Positions 25,002-33,972 are shown, counted from the first letter of the stretch. The stretch is 64,000 bases of DNA from Paracoccus benzoatiresistens (GCF_026913015.1 NZ_JAPTYD010000011.1:1-64000), one strand, 5' to 3'. Notes: a model not told the origin generated them from the letters alone. Program-made: numbers and translations.

Positions 25002-26252
25002 TCAAGCCGCCGCTGCCGCCACGGGCAGGCGGGCCGGGGCCTCGCGCACGGGCAGGTGGATCAGCGCGCTGAAGGCGCCGACACCCACGCCGACCCACCA
25101 GACCAGCGTATAGTCGCCATGGGCGTCATACAGCGATCCGCCCAGCCAGACGCCCAGGAAGGATCCGATCTGGTGGGACAGGAACACGAAGCCATAAAGC
25201 GTCCCCATGTAGCGCAGCCCATAGATATGGGCGACCAGCCCCGAGGTCAGCGGCACGGTCGCCAGCCACAGCGCGCCCATCACCAGCGAGAAGACGATGA
25301 CGCTGGCGGGCGTGATCGGCAGCAGGATGAAGGCCGCCGCCGCAATGGTGCGCAGGGCATAGATCCCCGCCAGCAGGTATTTCTTGGTGTAGCGCTTGCC
25401 CAGCCAGCCCGACCAGATCGAGCCCGCGATATTGGCGAGGCCGATCAGGCTGATCGCCGCCGCGCCCAGGGCCGAGGTCGTGGTGATCCCGATCGCGGCC
25501 AGCGTCCCCATCGGGCTGATCGGGCCGCACATCTCGGTCACCATGGCGGGGAAATGGGCGGTGATGAAGCCAAGCTGGTAGCCGCAGGAAAAGAAGCCCG
25601 CGAAGATCATCAGGTAGGAGGGGTCACGGAAGGCGCGGTTCAGGACGCTGCCCAGGCTTTCCTCAAGCTCGTGCCGGGTGGCGGGCTTGCCGTCGCCCAG
25701 CATCGGCAGGAAAGCCATGCAGGCCAGCACCATCACGCCGAAGATCACGAACACCGTCTGCCAGGCATAGAAACCCAGCAGGACCTCGGCCAGGGGGGCG
25801 CCGAAGACCTGGCCGGCCGATCCGGCGGCGGTGGCGATGCCCAGGGCCAGGCTGCGGTTCTCGTCGCTGGCCGCGCGGCCCACGACCGCCAGGATCACGC
25901 CGAAGCCCGTGCCCGCAATGCCGAAGCCGACCATCACCTCCAGCAACTGCATCGTCGCGGGTGTTGTCGCGAAGGCCGTCAGGACCAGCCCCGCCGAATA
26001 AAGGATCGCCCCCAGGATGATCGCCCAGCGGTCGCCCCAGCGTTCGGCCAGCGCGCCGAAGATCGGCTGCCCGATGCCCCAGGCCAGGTTTTGGATGGCA
26101 ATGGCCAGCGAGAAGTCCGCGCGCGGCCAGCCGAAATCCTCGGCCACCGGGATCTGGAAGACGCCGAAGCTGGCCCGCAGGGCAAAGTTGATCAGCAGGA
26201 TCAGCGATCCGCCGATCAGGATGGGCGTGAACAGGCGGGAATGGGCGGACAT
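25002..26252 (-). CDS. MFS transporter, oxalate/formate or monocarboxylate-like
   Basis: A 416-aa inner-membrane carrier with about twelve transmembrane segments. The first half has NFALRASFGVFQIPVAEDFGW and LAWGIGQPIFGALAERWGDR, typical of MFS loops 2-3. The second half includes HIYGLRYMGTLYGFVFLSHQIGSFLG, a pattern of the monocarboxylate/oxalate-formate antiporter group. The substrate cannot be fixed from sequence; formate or a short organic acid would fit a methylotroph. The gene is monocistronic. Confidence 0.85.
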   Translation of the reverse strand: MSAHSRLFTPILIGGSLILLINFALRASFGVFQIPVAEDFGWPRADFSLAIAIQNLAWGIGQPIFGALAERWGDRWAIILGAILYSAGLVLTAFATTPATMQLLEVMVGFGIAGTGFGVILAVVGRAASDENRSLALGIATAAGSAGQVFGAPLAEVLLGFYAWQTVFVIFGVMVLACMAFLPMLGDGKPATRHELEESLGSVLNRAFRDPSYLMIFAGFFSCGYQLGFITAHFPAMVTEMCGPISPMGTLAAIGITTTSALGAAAISLIGLANIAGSIWSGWLGKRYTKKYLLAGIYALRTIAAAAFILLPITPASVIVFSLVMGALWLATVPLTSGLVAHIYGLRYMGTLYGFVFLSHQIGSFLGVWLGGSLYDAHGDYTLVWWVGVGVGAFSALIHLPVREAPARLPVAAAAA

Positions 26253-26317
26253 GGCGGAACCTGCGCGGCGAAAGGTCGCAGGCAGCGTTGAACCGGTCCA
26301 CCCTGAAGATCAAGCCC

Positions 26318-26347
26318 CGGCGGTGTGATGTGATCCATCAACCGCCG
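26318..26347 (-). terminator. Hairpin downstream of lolA
   Basis: CGGCGGT (26318-26324) pairs with ACCGCCG (26341-26347), and the stem continues inward with TGATG/CATCA. This gives a 12-bp stem with a single bulged base and a 5-nt loop. It lies 35 bp after the lolA stop. The T content after it on the minus strand is low, so the efficiency is uncertain. Confidence 0.55.
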
Positions 26348-26381
26348 TGATGGAAACGCCCGCCGGAGCCGCTTGCCGCGA

Positions 26382-26975
26382 TCAGTTGCGCCGCGCCATC
26401 TCGTTGTTGATCGAGAATTTAGACGCGGGGATCGAGCCGCCCTGGCGCATATCGCCCAGGATCACGGTGGTCTTCTGACCGCTGTCGTCGGTCACGACCC
26501 ATTGGCGCAGCTGCGTCGGCCCGCCGGTGAAGACCATCTGGATATTTCCGTATTGCGGATTCTGAGGGTCCTGTGCCGTCACGACCGTGGCGTTCTTCGA
26601 TTCGGTATGCGCCGTCACCATGTTGGCGCGGCCCAGGTTCACGTTGGCGTCCAGGATGATCGACAACGGCGTTTGCGACAGCGGATACTGCTGCGGCCCG
26701 CTGGATTTCGGATCGAATACCGCCACGTTCCCGCCCGATGCCATGACCAGGGTGTTGTCGTTGTTGTATTCAAATCGCACCCGCCCGGGACGGTGGATAT
26801 AGACCGTGCCGGTCGAGATCGAGCCATCGGGATTGACCTGCGTGAACTCGGCCGTGGCCGTCTTCAGGCTGTTCAGATAGCGCGACAGTTCGTTCAGCGG
26901 AATCCGCTCGGCCAAGGCCGGGAAGGCAAGGGCAAGAACAAGGGCGGGCGCAAGGGCGAGTGATCTGATGTTCAT
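26382..26975 (-). CDS. lolA: Outer-membrane lipoprotein carrier protein LolA
   Basis: A periplasmic chaperone of 197 aa that carries lipoproteins from LolCDE to the outer membrane. The signal peptide (SLALAPALVLALAFPALAE) is followed by LNSLKTATAEFTQVNPDGS and RPGRVRFEYNN, both typical of LolA. The late segment is QMVFTGGPTQLRQWVVTDDSGQKTTV. An ATG four codons upstream is also possible, as AAAGGAT sits between the two candidate spacings. It diverges from the radical SAM gene. Confidence 0.9.
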   Translation of the reverse strand: MNIRSLALAPALVLALAFPALAERIPLNELSRYLNSLKTATAEFTQVNPDGSISTGTVYIHRPGRVRFEYNNDNTLVMASGGNVAVFDPKSSGPQQYPLSQTPLSIILDANVNLGRANMVTAHTESKNATVVTAQDPQNPQYGNIQMVFTGGPTQLRQWVVTDDSGQKTTVILGDMRQGGSIPASKFSINNEMARRN

Positions 26976-27084
26976 GCGGGCGATCATATCCTTTCCGGGT
27001 CCGGATGCACATCACGTCTGGCGGATGGTGCCGCAGCGAACGCTCGCATCAGCGTGAGGGTTCCTGCCGCACGGCGGTTGAACG

Positions 27085-27099
27085 GAACACATCACGAAC
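27085..27099. promoter_or_regulatory. LexA (SOS) box, alphaproteobacterial type
   Basis: GAAC-N7-GAAC (27085-27088 and 27096-27099) is the reverse complement of GTTC-N7-GTTC, the known LexA box of Rhodobacter, Paracoccus and related bacteria. It lies 14 bp before the start codon of the radical SAM gene, where a bound repressor would block transcription. It could also affect lolA, whose start is about 110 bp away on the other strand. Confidence 0.75.
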
Positions 27100-27112
27100 A
27101 TATATTCGCCCC

Positions 27113-28345
27113 ATGGCACCGCGAACCCTTCAGCAGAAGCTTGCGATCCTGTCGGACGCGGCGAAATACGACGCCTCCTGCGCCAGCAGCGGGACCACCC
27201 GCCGCGATGCGCGCGACGGCGGGATCGGATCATCAGGCGGCATGGGCATCTGCCATGCCTATACGCCCGACGGGCGCTGCATCAGCCTGCTGAAGATCCT
27301 GATGACGAATTTCTGCATCTACGACTGCGCCTATTGCATCAACCGCGTCAGCAGCAATGTCGAACGCGCCCGCTTCACGCCCGAGGAGGTCGTGACGCTG
27401 ACCCTCGAATTCTATCGCCGCAACATGATCGAGGGGTTGTTCCTGTCATCGGGTATCATCCGCAGCCCGGACCAGACGATGGGCGACATGGTCCGCATCG
27501 CCCGGATGCTGCGTGTCGATCACGGCTTCAAGGGATACATCCACCTCAAGACCATCCCCGACGCATCCCCGGAACTGGTGGCCGAGGCCGGGCTTTACGC
27601 GGATCGGCTGTCGGTCAACATCGAACTGCCGCAGGACGCCAGCATTCGCGAACTGGCCCCCGAAAAGCGCCCCGAGACGATCCGCGCCGCCATGGCCGAT
27701 GTCCGCCTGTCGCGAGAGGCCGCGAAGGAAAAGACCCATACCGGCAAGCGCCCCCCGCGTTTCGCGCCCGCGGGGCAGTCCACACAGATGATCATCGGCG
27801 CGGACGGGACGAGCGACCGCGACATCCTGAAGACCTCGGCCAATCTTTATTCCGGCTATGACCTGAAGCGGGTCTATTATTCGGCCTTCAGCCCGATCCC
27901 GGATGCATCCGCCGCCCTGCCGCTGATCAAGCCGCCCTTGATGCGCGAGCACCGGCTGTATCAAGCCGACTGGCTGATGCGCTTCTATGGCTTCGAGGCC
28001 GAGGAGATCGGCGCGGCCCACCCTTCCGGTTTCCTGGATCTGGCGATCGATCCCAAGCTTGCCTGGGCCTTGGCGAACCGGGCGCAGTTTCCGGTGGATG
28101 TGGCGAGGGCGTCAAAGGAAATGCTGCTGCGCGTCCCCGGCTTCGGCACCAAGACGGTGACGCGCATCCTGGCCGCGCGGCGCAACGGTCCGGTGCGATA
28201 CGGCGACCTGCTGCGCATGGGGGCGATCATGTCCAAGGCGCAGCCCTTCGTGACGCTGCCCGACTGGCATCCGGGCGCGCTGACCGACAGCGCGAGCCTG
28301 CGCGCGCGCTTCGCGCCCAAGCCCGAACAGTTGCAACTGCTGTGA
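27113..28345 (+). CDS. Putative DNA-repair radical SAM protein
   Basis: A 410-aa radical SAM enzyme. The cluster motif is C68-x3-C72-x2-C75 in NFCIYDCAYCINRVSS. Other marks are LFLSSGIIRSPDQTMGDM and the C-terminal helix-hairpin-helix DNA-binding segment (LLRVPGFGTKTVTRILAARRNG). The family is annotated as putative DNA modification/repair radical SAM protein and is usually next to the UdgX-type glycosylase gene, as here (4-bp GTGA overlap). The reaction is unknown. A LexA box just upstream supports SOS control. Confidence 0.9.
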   Translation: MAPRTLQQKLAILSDAAKYDASCASSGTTRRDARDGGIGSSGGMGICHAYTPDGRCISLLKILMTNFCIYDCAYCINRVSSNVERARFTPEEVVTLTLEFYRRNMIEGLFLSSGIIRSPDQTMGDMVRIARMLRVDHGFKGYIHLKTIPDASPELVAEAGLYADRLSVNIELPQDASIRELAPEKRPETIRAAMADVRLSREAAKEKTHTGKRPPRFAPAGQSTQMIIGADGTSDRDILKTSANLYSGYDLKRVYYSAFSPIPDASAALPLIKPPLMREHRLYQADWLMRFYGFEAEEIGAAHPSGFLDLAIDPKLAWALANRAQFPVDVARASKEMLLRVPGFGTKTVTRILAARRNGPVRYGDLLRMGAIMSKAQPFVTLPDWHPGALTDSASLRARFAPKPEQLQLL

Positions 28346-29769
28346 TCCGCGCCGACCTGCCCCGCTTTGGCCGTTTCCAGGCTTGGCGCGAGGCCGCCCG
28401 GCAGCTCGCCAGCAACCGCGTGGCGGCGGGCGATGTGACCTGGGCCGATGAGGACACCCCCGCCGAACTGTTCGGCGCCCACCCCATGCCTCCTGCCGGC
28501 CCCCATCCGGTCACGGCCACCAAGGATTTCCTGAGCCTCGCCCAGACCGTCGCCAGCCATTCCGACCCGGAACGCTGGGCGCTGCTTTATGCCGCGCTGA
28601 TGCGGCTGCAGGAAGACCGGGGCTTTGTCGCCAATCCCGCCGATCCACTGACCGACCGCCTGTCGCGCATGGCCAAATCCGTGCGCCGCGACATCCACAA
28701 GATGCACGCCTTCGTGCGCTTCCACGAACTGCCGGGAAGCGGCCCGCGCCGCAGCTTCGGCGCCTGGTTCGAGCCCGAGCATCCGATCCTGGAAGCAGCC
28801 ACCCCCTTCTTCGCCAGGCGCTTCGCCGACATGGACTGGCTGATCGCCACGCCCGAGGGCATCGCCCGCTTTGACGGCGCCATCAGCTATGCGCCCCCCG
28901 CGCCGCGCCCGGATTTCCCGGCGGATGCCAGCCACACGCTGTGGCACATCTATTTCGCCAATATCTTCAACCCCGCCCGTATCAAGACCGATGCCATGCG
29001 GTCCGAGATGCCGCGCAAATACTGGAAGAACCTGCCCGAGACCGCGCTGATCCCCGAGATGCTGGCCGATGCGCCGCGCCGGGTCCAGGCCATGCGCGAG
29101 GCAGGCGCGACGGACGCCCCGGCCTTTGCCGCCCGCGTGACGGCGCGGATCCGGCAGATCCCCGACGACCGCCCGCCCGAGACGCTGGAAGCCGCGCGTG
29201 ACCAGGCCATGCGCTGCACGCGCTGCGATCTGTGCCACGCCGCCACCCAGACCGTCTGGGGCGAGGGCGATGCCGCCGCCCCCCTGATGATCGTCGGCGA
29301 GGCGCCGGGCGATCACGAGGATCTGCAGGGCCGCCCCTTTGTCGGTCCGGCAGGCCAGTTGTTGCGCCAGACCATGGCCGCGGCGGGCCTTGATCCCGCA
29401 CAGGCTTGGATGACCAATGCGGTGAAGCATTTCAAGTTCACTCCGCGCGGCAAGCGCCGCATCCACCAGAACCCGGCGGCGGGCGAAATCCGGCATTGCA
29501 AATGGTGGCTGGACCTTGAACGCCAGATGATCGCGCCGCGCCTGACCGTGGCGCTTGGCGCGACGGCGGCCTTTGCGCTGACCGGCAACCGCCTGCCGCT
29601 GACCCCCCGGCGCGGCGGGGTGGAAACGACCCTGGACGGCGGCCCGGTGCTGATCACCTGGCATCCCAGCCTGATTCTGCGCCTTGATCCCGGCCCGGCG
29701 GCCATGGCGCGCGAACAGTTCGCCGCCGACCTGTCCCAGGCCGCGCGTCTTGCGGCTGAAGCAGCCTAG
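28342..29769 (+). CDS. UdgX-type uracil-DNA glycosylase fused to DUF4130
   Basis: A 475-aa fusion. The N-terminal half (residues about 60-240) matches the DUF4130 family found beside this radical SAM protein (RLSRMAKSVRRDIHKMHAFVRF). The C-terminal half is a family 4-like UDG. It has cluster cysteines C292, C295 and C298, the active-site motif GEAPGDHEDLQGRPFVGPAGQ starting at G319, and HPSL near the end. The R-loop KRRIH (371-375) is the UdgX mark; in the mycobacterial enzyme this His forms a covalent bond with the DNA abasic sugar, so H375 may do so here. Translation starts at a GTG overlapping the radical SAM stop. Confidence 0.92.
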   Translation: MIRADLPRFGRFQAWREAARQLASNRVAAGDVTWADEDTPAELFGAHPMPPAGPHPVTATKDFLSLAQTVASHSDPERWALLYAALMRLQEDRGFVANPADPLTDRLSRMAKSVRRDIHKMHAFVRFHELPGSGPRRSFGAWFEPEHPILEAATPFFARRFADMDWLIATPEGIARFDGAISYAPPAPRPDFPADASHTLWHIYFANIFNPARIKTDAMRSEMPRKYWKNLPETALIPEMLADAPRRVQAMREAGATDAPAFAARVTARIRQIPDDRPPETLEAARDQAMRCTRCDLCHAATQTVWGEGDAAAPLMIVGEAPGDHEDLQGRPFVGPAGQLLRQTMAAAGLDPAQAWMTNAVKHFKFTPRGKRRIHQNPAAGEIRHCKWWLDLERQMIAPRLTVALGATAAFALTGNRLPLTPRRGGVETTLDGGPVLITWHPSLILRLDPGPAAMAREQFAADLSQAARLAAEAA

Positions 29770-30989
29770 AGCGCCTGTCCGGTCAGCAGACGCGGCATCG
29801 GATCGACCGACAGCCCCGCCGCCTGCCGCATGAAGCCGCGCCGCAGGGCCGGGGCCGCGCTGACAAGCCCCATGCCGATGCCACGCGCTGCCGACAGCAG
29901 CGGATTGTCGCTGGCAAAGGCCCGGTTAACTGCGTCCATGCCAAGCGCCAGCGATGTCGCGTCGAAGCGCCGCCAGCCCTGATAGCGTTCCAGGACCAGA
30001 TCGGACCCGATATCCTCGCCCCGTCGCGCGGCATCGACCAGCACCTCGGCCAAGGCCGCCACGTCGCGCAGGCCCAGGTTCAACCCCTGGCCCGCGATCG
30101 GATGCACTCCGTGAGCCGCATCGCCCACCAGGGCGACGCGATCGGCCGCATAGCGGTCGGCCAGCGACAGGCTCAGCGGATAGGTGAAGCGTGCGCCTGC
30201 CAGTTCGATCCGGCCCAGGTAGTCGCCAAAGCGCGGGCGCAGCACGTCCAGGAAGGCATCGTCCGGCAGGGCGGCGATGGCACGGGCATTGTCGTGGGTT
30301 TCCGACCAGACGACGCTGCTGCGGTTGCCAGGCAGCGGCAGGATCGCCAGCGGGCCGGTCGCCATGAAATACTGCTGCGCGATGCCCTCGTGCGGACGTT
30401 CATGCGCGATGGCCGCGACCAGCGCCGTCTGGCCGTAGTCCCAACCCCGCCGGCGAATGCCCGCGCGCGCGGCCACCCCCGATCCGCGCCCGTCGGCGCC
30501 GACCAGCAGCCGGGCGCGCATCCGGCGGCCATCGGACAGCACCGCCTCGACCCCGCTGGCCGAAACCTCGTGCCCGGTGACTGAGAGGCCAGGCAGGTGC
30601 TGCACCCGGTCCTGCATGGCGGCCAGAAGGGCGCGATACAGGAACCGATCCTCCAGCATGTAGCCGACCGGACCTTCCTCGATTTCGGCGCTGTCGAAAT
30701 GCAGGAAGAAAGGCGCGGCCCCTTCGCCCGGTTGGCCTTGGGACGCCTTGACCTGCCGGATCGGCTGGCTGTCGCCCGCCAGCCCGGCCCAGAGCCCGAG
30801 CGCCTTCAGCAGCCGTTGCGAGGCGATCGCCAGCGCATAGGCGCGCCCGTCGAAATTGTCGCCCGCGCGCGCATCGGCGGGGCGCGGATCGACCACGGCC
30901 ACGCGCAGGCCGGCGCCCGCCAGCGCAAGGGCCAGCACCGGGCCATTCAGCCCGCCCCCGGCGATCAGGATATCGGTGTCATGTTCCAT
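29766..30989 (-). CDS. UbiH/Coq6-family FAD monooxygenase
   Basis: A 407-aa flavoprotein hydroxylase of the ubiquinone-biosynthesis group. The FAD-binding motif is DILIAGGGLNGPVLALALAGAG, the second motif is LVGADGRGSGVAARAGI, and the third is RVALVGDAAHGVHPIAGQGLNLGLRD. The ring position it hydroxylates cannot be read from sequence (UbiH, UbiF and UbiL types all look alike). The start MEHDTDILI was chosen; 12 further codons upstream are possible. Its start overlaps the SDR stop by 11 bp. The 3' end overlaps the UdgX gene by 4 bp. Confidence 0.9.
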   Translation of the reverse strand: MEHDTDILIAGGGLNGPVLALALAGAGLRVAVVDPRPADARAGDNFDGRAYALAIASQRLLKALGLWAGLAGDSQPIRQVKASQGQPGEGAAPFFLHFDSAEIEEGPVGYMLEDRFLYRALLAAMQDRVQHLPGLSVTGHEVSASGVEAVLSDGRRMRARLLVGADGRGSGVAARAGIRRRGWDYGQTALVAAIAHERPHEGIAQQYFMATGPLAILPLPGNRSSVVWSETHDNARAIAALPDDAFLDVLRPRFGDYLGRIELAGARFTYPLSLSLADRYAADRVALVGDAAHGVHPIAGQGLNLGLRDVAALAEVLVDAARRGEDIGSDLVLERYQGWRRFDATSLALGMDAVNRAFASDNPLLSAARGIGMGLVSAAPALRRGFMRQAAGLSVDPMPRLLTGQAL

Positions 30990-31896
30990 GGCCGCGATCA
31001 TGCACGGGGGCAGGGGGAAGTCCATGCGGCGATCCGCCCGGCAAGGCGTTCTCGGCCGCCAGGATCGCCGCCAGCCCGGCGCGATAATCGGGATAGCGCA
31101 GCCTCACGCCCAAGTCTTCCTTGATGCGCCGGTTCGAGACCCGCTTGCTGTCGGTGTAGAAGGACCGCGCCATGGGCGTCATCTGGGCCTCGTCGAACGG
31201 GATTTCGGGCGGCGGCGGCAGGCCCAGCAGTTCCGCCGCATGGGCCAGCACGTCCTGAGGCGGGGCCGGGTCGTCGTCACAGACGTTGTAGGCGGTTCCC
31301 GGCGCCGGGTGGTCGATGGACGCCAGAAGAACCCGGGCGATGTCCTCGGCATGGATGCGGGAAAACACCTGCCCCGGCTTGATGATCCGCCGCGCGGTGC
31401 CGTTCCTGACCTTTTCGAACGGCCCGCGACCGGGGCCATAGATCCCGGCGAGGCGAAAGATGTGCAGGGGCAGCCCGGCCCCCTCGGCCAGGGCGCGCCA
31501 GTTCCCTTCGGCCCGGATGCGGGCCTGGCCGCGCGGGCCGGAGGCGTCCAGCGCGCTGTTCTCGTCCACCCAATCCCCGCCGCGGTCGCCGTAAACCCCG
31601 GTCGTGGACAGATAGCCCAGCCAGCGCGGCTTGGCGCGCGCCAGATCGTCGCGGAACGCCGCCAGCACCGGATCCCCTTCCGGCCCGGGAGCGATTGACA
31701 GAAGGATCGCATCGGCGGCCGCGATCTCGCCCTGCAGCCGCGCCTCCTCGCCGGGCCAGAGCAGCGGCACCGCACCCGCCGCCGCCACCCGGTCGGAACC
31801 CGCGCGGGTCGTGCCCGTGACCTGCCAGCCACGCTCCCGCAGCAGCGGGGTCAGGAAAGCGGCCGAATAGCCGTGACCGAAAACAAGCATCTTCAT
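30979..31896 (-). CDS. NAD(P)-dependent epimerase/dehydratase-like SDR
   Basis: A 305-aa extended short-chain dehydrogenase fold. The nucleotide site at the N-terminus is degenerate: KMLVFGHGYSAAFLTPLLRERG, instead of GxxGxxG. The active-site region has STTGVYGDRGGDWVDE (YxxxK not obvious) and RLAGIYGPGRGPFEKVRNG. Such YeeZ-like proteins have no settled function. The start MKMLVFG was chosen because it begins directly with the first strand. Probably cotranscribed with the UbiH-like gene. Confidence 0.78.
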   Translation of the reverse strand: MKMLVFGHGYSAAFLTPLLRERGWQVTGTTRAGSDRVAAAGAVPLLWPGEEARLQGEIAAADAILLSIAPGPEGDPVLAAFRDDLARAKPRWLGYLSTTGVYGDRGGDWVDENSALDASGPRGQARIRAEGNWRALAEGAGLPLHIFRLAGIYGPGRGPFEKVRNGTARRIIKPGQVFSRIHAEDIARVLLASIDHPAPGTAYNVCDDDPAPPQDVLAHAAELLGLPPPPEIPFDEAQMTPMARSFYTDSKRVSNRRIKEDLGVRLRYPDYRAGLAAILAAENALPGGSPHGLPPAPVHDRGHGT

Positions 31897-31989
31897 GACG
31901 CCAGCGTAACGGCGCATGGGCCGCAGCGCCAGACGCTTGCCTGCCGCGGGCCGGGCTGGCAGGGTCGGGGGAAAGCAAGGACAAGGACG

Positions 31990-33474
31990 ATGGACACGGA
32001 TTCCCGTTACCTGCCGGTCGAGACCCCCGACGCCCCGGGCCGCCAGCAATTCACCGATGCCGCCGCGGCCGTTGCGCGCCTGCAGGCCCTTTACACGCAG
32101 GCGACCGGCTTTCTGCTGGAACGCTTCACCAGGGCGCTGGAGGGCCACCGCCCCGTCGCCCGATATCGCGCCTTCTATCCCGAACTGCGCCTGACCGTGC
32201 CGACCCACCCCAAGGTCGATTCGCGCCTGTCCTTCGGCCATGTCGTGGCGCCGGGCAGCTATTCCGCGACCGTGACCCGGCCCGACCTGTTCGGCAACTA
32301 CCTGACTGAACAGATCGGCCTTCTGATCCGCAACCACGGCGTGCCGGTGACGGTCGGCGTCAGCGACACGCCGATGCCCGTCCATTTCGCGGTCTCCGCC
32401 CAGAGCGACCTTGCGGTCCCGCAGGAGGGGGTGCTGGATTTCTCGCTCCGCGATGTCTTCGACGTTCCGGACCTGAACACCATGAACGACGACATCGTCA
32501 ACGGCGTCGCGGGACCGATGCCCGACGGCTCGCTGCATCTGGCGGGCTTCACGGCGCAGCGGATCGACTATTCCCTGGCGCGGTTGCAGCACTATACGGC
32601 CACGGCAGCCGGCCATTTCCAGAATTTCGTGCTGTTCACCAACTATCAGTTCTATGTGGACGAGTTCGAGGCCTTCGCCCGCCGCGTCCTAGGCAACCCC
32701 AACCTGGGCTATGACAGCTTCGTGGCCCCCGGCAACCAGGAGATCTCGGACCCCGACGCCCCGCTGGCGACGCTGGCCAAGATGCCGCAGATGCCGACCT
32801 ATCATCTCAAGCGCGCGAACGGGCAGGGGATCACGCTGGTCAATATCGGCGTCGGCCCGTCCAATGCGAAGACCGCCACCGACCACATCGCCGTGCTGCG
32901 GCCCCATGCCTGGCTGATGGTCGGTCATTGCGCGGGGCTGCGAAACAGCCAGTCGCTGGGCGACTTCGTCCTGGCCCATGCCTACCTGCGCGAGGATCAC
33001 GTCCTGGACGACGACCTGCCGGTCTGGGTGCCGATCCCGCCCCTGGCCGAGGTGCAGGTCGCGCTTCAGGAAGCCGTGGCCGAGGTGACGCAGCTTGAGG
33101 GATATGAGCTGAAGCGCATCATGCGCACGGGGACAGTCGCGACCATCGACAACCGCAACTGGGAACTGCGCGACCAGTCCGGCCCGGTTCATCGGCTTTC
33201 GCTGTCGCGTGCCGTGGCCCTGGACATGGAAAGCGCCACCATCGCCGCCAACGGCTTTCGCTTCCGGGTGCCCTACGGCACGCTTCTTTGCGTCAGCGAC
33301 AAGCCGCTGCATGGCGAACTGAAGCTGCCGGGCATGGCCACCGACTTCTACCGCACGCAGGTCGCCAACCACCTGCTGATCGGCATCCGGGCCATGGAAA
33401 AGCTGCGCGAGACACCGCTGGAGCGGATCCATTCGCGCAAGTTGCGGTCCTTCAACGAGACGGCCTTCCTTTGA
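31990..33474 (+). CDS. amn: AMP nucleosidase
   Basis: A 494-aa enzyme that splits AMP into adenine and ribose 5-phosphate, adjusting the adenylate pool. The N-terminal regulatory region is followed by a phosphorylase-fold domain with NIGVGPSNAKTATDHIAVLRP, WLMVGHCAGLRNSQ and ALDMESATIAANGFRFRVPYG. Length is the usual one for proteobacterial Amn. The start ATG follows AAGGACAAGGACG. It diverges from the SDR gene. Confidence 0.93.
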   Translation: MDTDSRYLPVETPDAPGRQQFTDAAAAVARLQALYTQATGFLLERFTRALEGHRPVARYRAFYPELRLTVPTHPKVDSRLSFGHVVAPGSYSATVTRPDLFGNYLTEQIGLLIRNHGVPVTVGVSDTPMPVHFAVSAQSDLAVPQEGVLDFSLRDVFDVPDLNTMNDDIVNGVAGPMPDGSLHLAGFTAQRIDYSLARLQHYTATAAGHFQNFVLFTNYQFYVDEFEAFARRVLGNPNLGYDSFVAPGNQEISDPDAPLATLAKMPQMPTYHLKRANGQGITLVNIGVGPSNAKTATDHIAVLRPHAWLMVGHCAGLRNSQSLGDFVLAHAYLREDHVLDDDLPVWVPIPPLAEVQVALQEAVAEVTQLEGYELKRIMRTGTVATIDNRNWELRDQSGPVHRLSLSRAVALDMESATIAANGFRFRVPYGTLLCVSDKPLHGELKLPGMATDFYRTQVANHLLIGIRAMEKLRETPLERIHSRKLRSFNETAFL

Positions 33475-33495
33475 CCCTGCGTCAACCGGCCGGGC

Positions 33496-33565
33496 ATCGC
33501 CTGCTTTCGCAAGAAGCGGCGAAAAAGGCTTGAACTGTTGGGAAAAACGGTGTGTAGCAGGCGAT
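33496..33565 (+). promoter_or_regulatory. HU promoter region framed by a 10-bp inverted repeat
   Basis: ATCGCCTGCT (33496-33505) and AGCAGGCGAT (33556-33565) are perfect inverted arms 50 bp apart. Between them are a small hairpin (33505-33524), probably ending amn transcription, and a good sigma-70-like promoter TTGAAC (33530-33535), 17 bp, TGTAGC (33553-33558). The right arm covers the -10 and start region. The arrangement suggests an operator for looping or autoregulation. Confidence 0.5.
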
Positions 33566-33623
33566 ATGCCGCAAAAGGCGCTATCACTGTGCCCTGCAGA
33601 ACCGGGCAAGAGGAGACAGATCC

Positions 33624-33923
33624 ATGGCTACGCCATCCGCTAAACCGATGACCAAGACCCAGCTGGTGGCCACGCTGGCCGAGGAGATGGGTTCGGACAA
33701 GAAATCGGCAACGGCCGCGCTGGACGCGATCGCCGCCGTCGTGGCCCGCGAAGTCGCCGCCGGCGGCTCGGTCACGATCCCCGGCATCGGCAAGATCGCC
33801 TGCCGCGCCCGCCCCGAGCGCCAGGTCCGCAACCCGCAGACCCAGGAGATGATGACGAAGCCCGCCGACAAGCAGGTCAAGGTGACCGTCGCCAAGTCGC
33901 TGAAGGACAGCGTCAACAGCTGA
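33624..33923 (+). CDS. HU-family DNA-binding protein
   Basis: A 99-aa histone-like protein. It shows the HU pattern MTKTQLVATLAEEMGSDKKS for the dimer helices, GGSVTIPGIGKI leading to the arm, and RPERQVRNPQTQEMM for the DNA-binding beta arm. An N-terminal extension of about 8 residues (MATPSAKP) is unusual for HU. It has its own promoter and a strong terminator, so it is transcribed alone. Confidence 0.93.
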   Translation: MATPSAKPMTKTQLVATLAEEMGSDKKSATAALDAIAAVVAREVAAGGSVTIPGIGKIACRARPERQVRNPQTQEMMTKPADKQVKVTVAKSLKDSVNS

Positions 33924-33946
33924 TCCCTGCGCCAAGGCAGATGAAG

Positions 33947-33972
33947 AGGCCGCGCCGATGGGCGCGGCCTTT
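33947..33972 (+). terminator. Intrinsic terminator of the HU gene
   Basis: A perfect 10-bp stem, AGGCCGCGCC (33947-33956) with GGCGCGGCCT (33961-33970), has a 4-nt loop and is followed by TT. It lies 24 bp after the HU stop. Confidence 0.85.
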
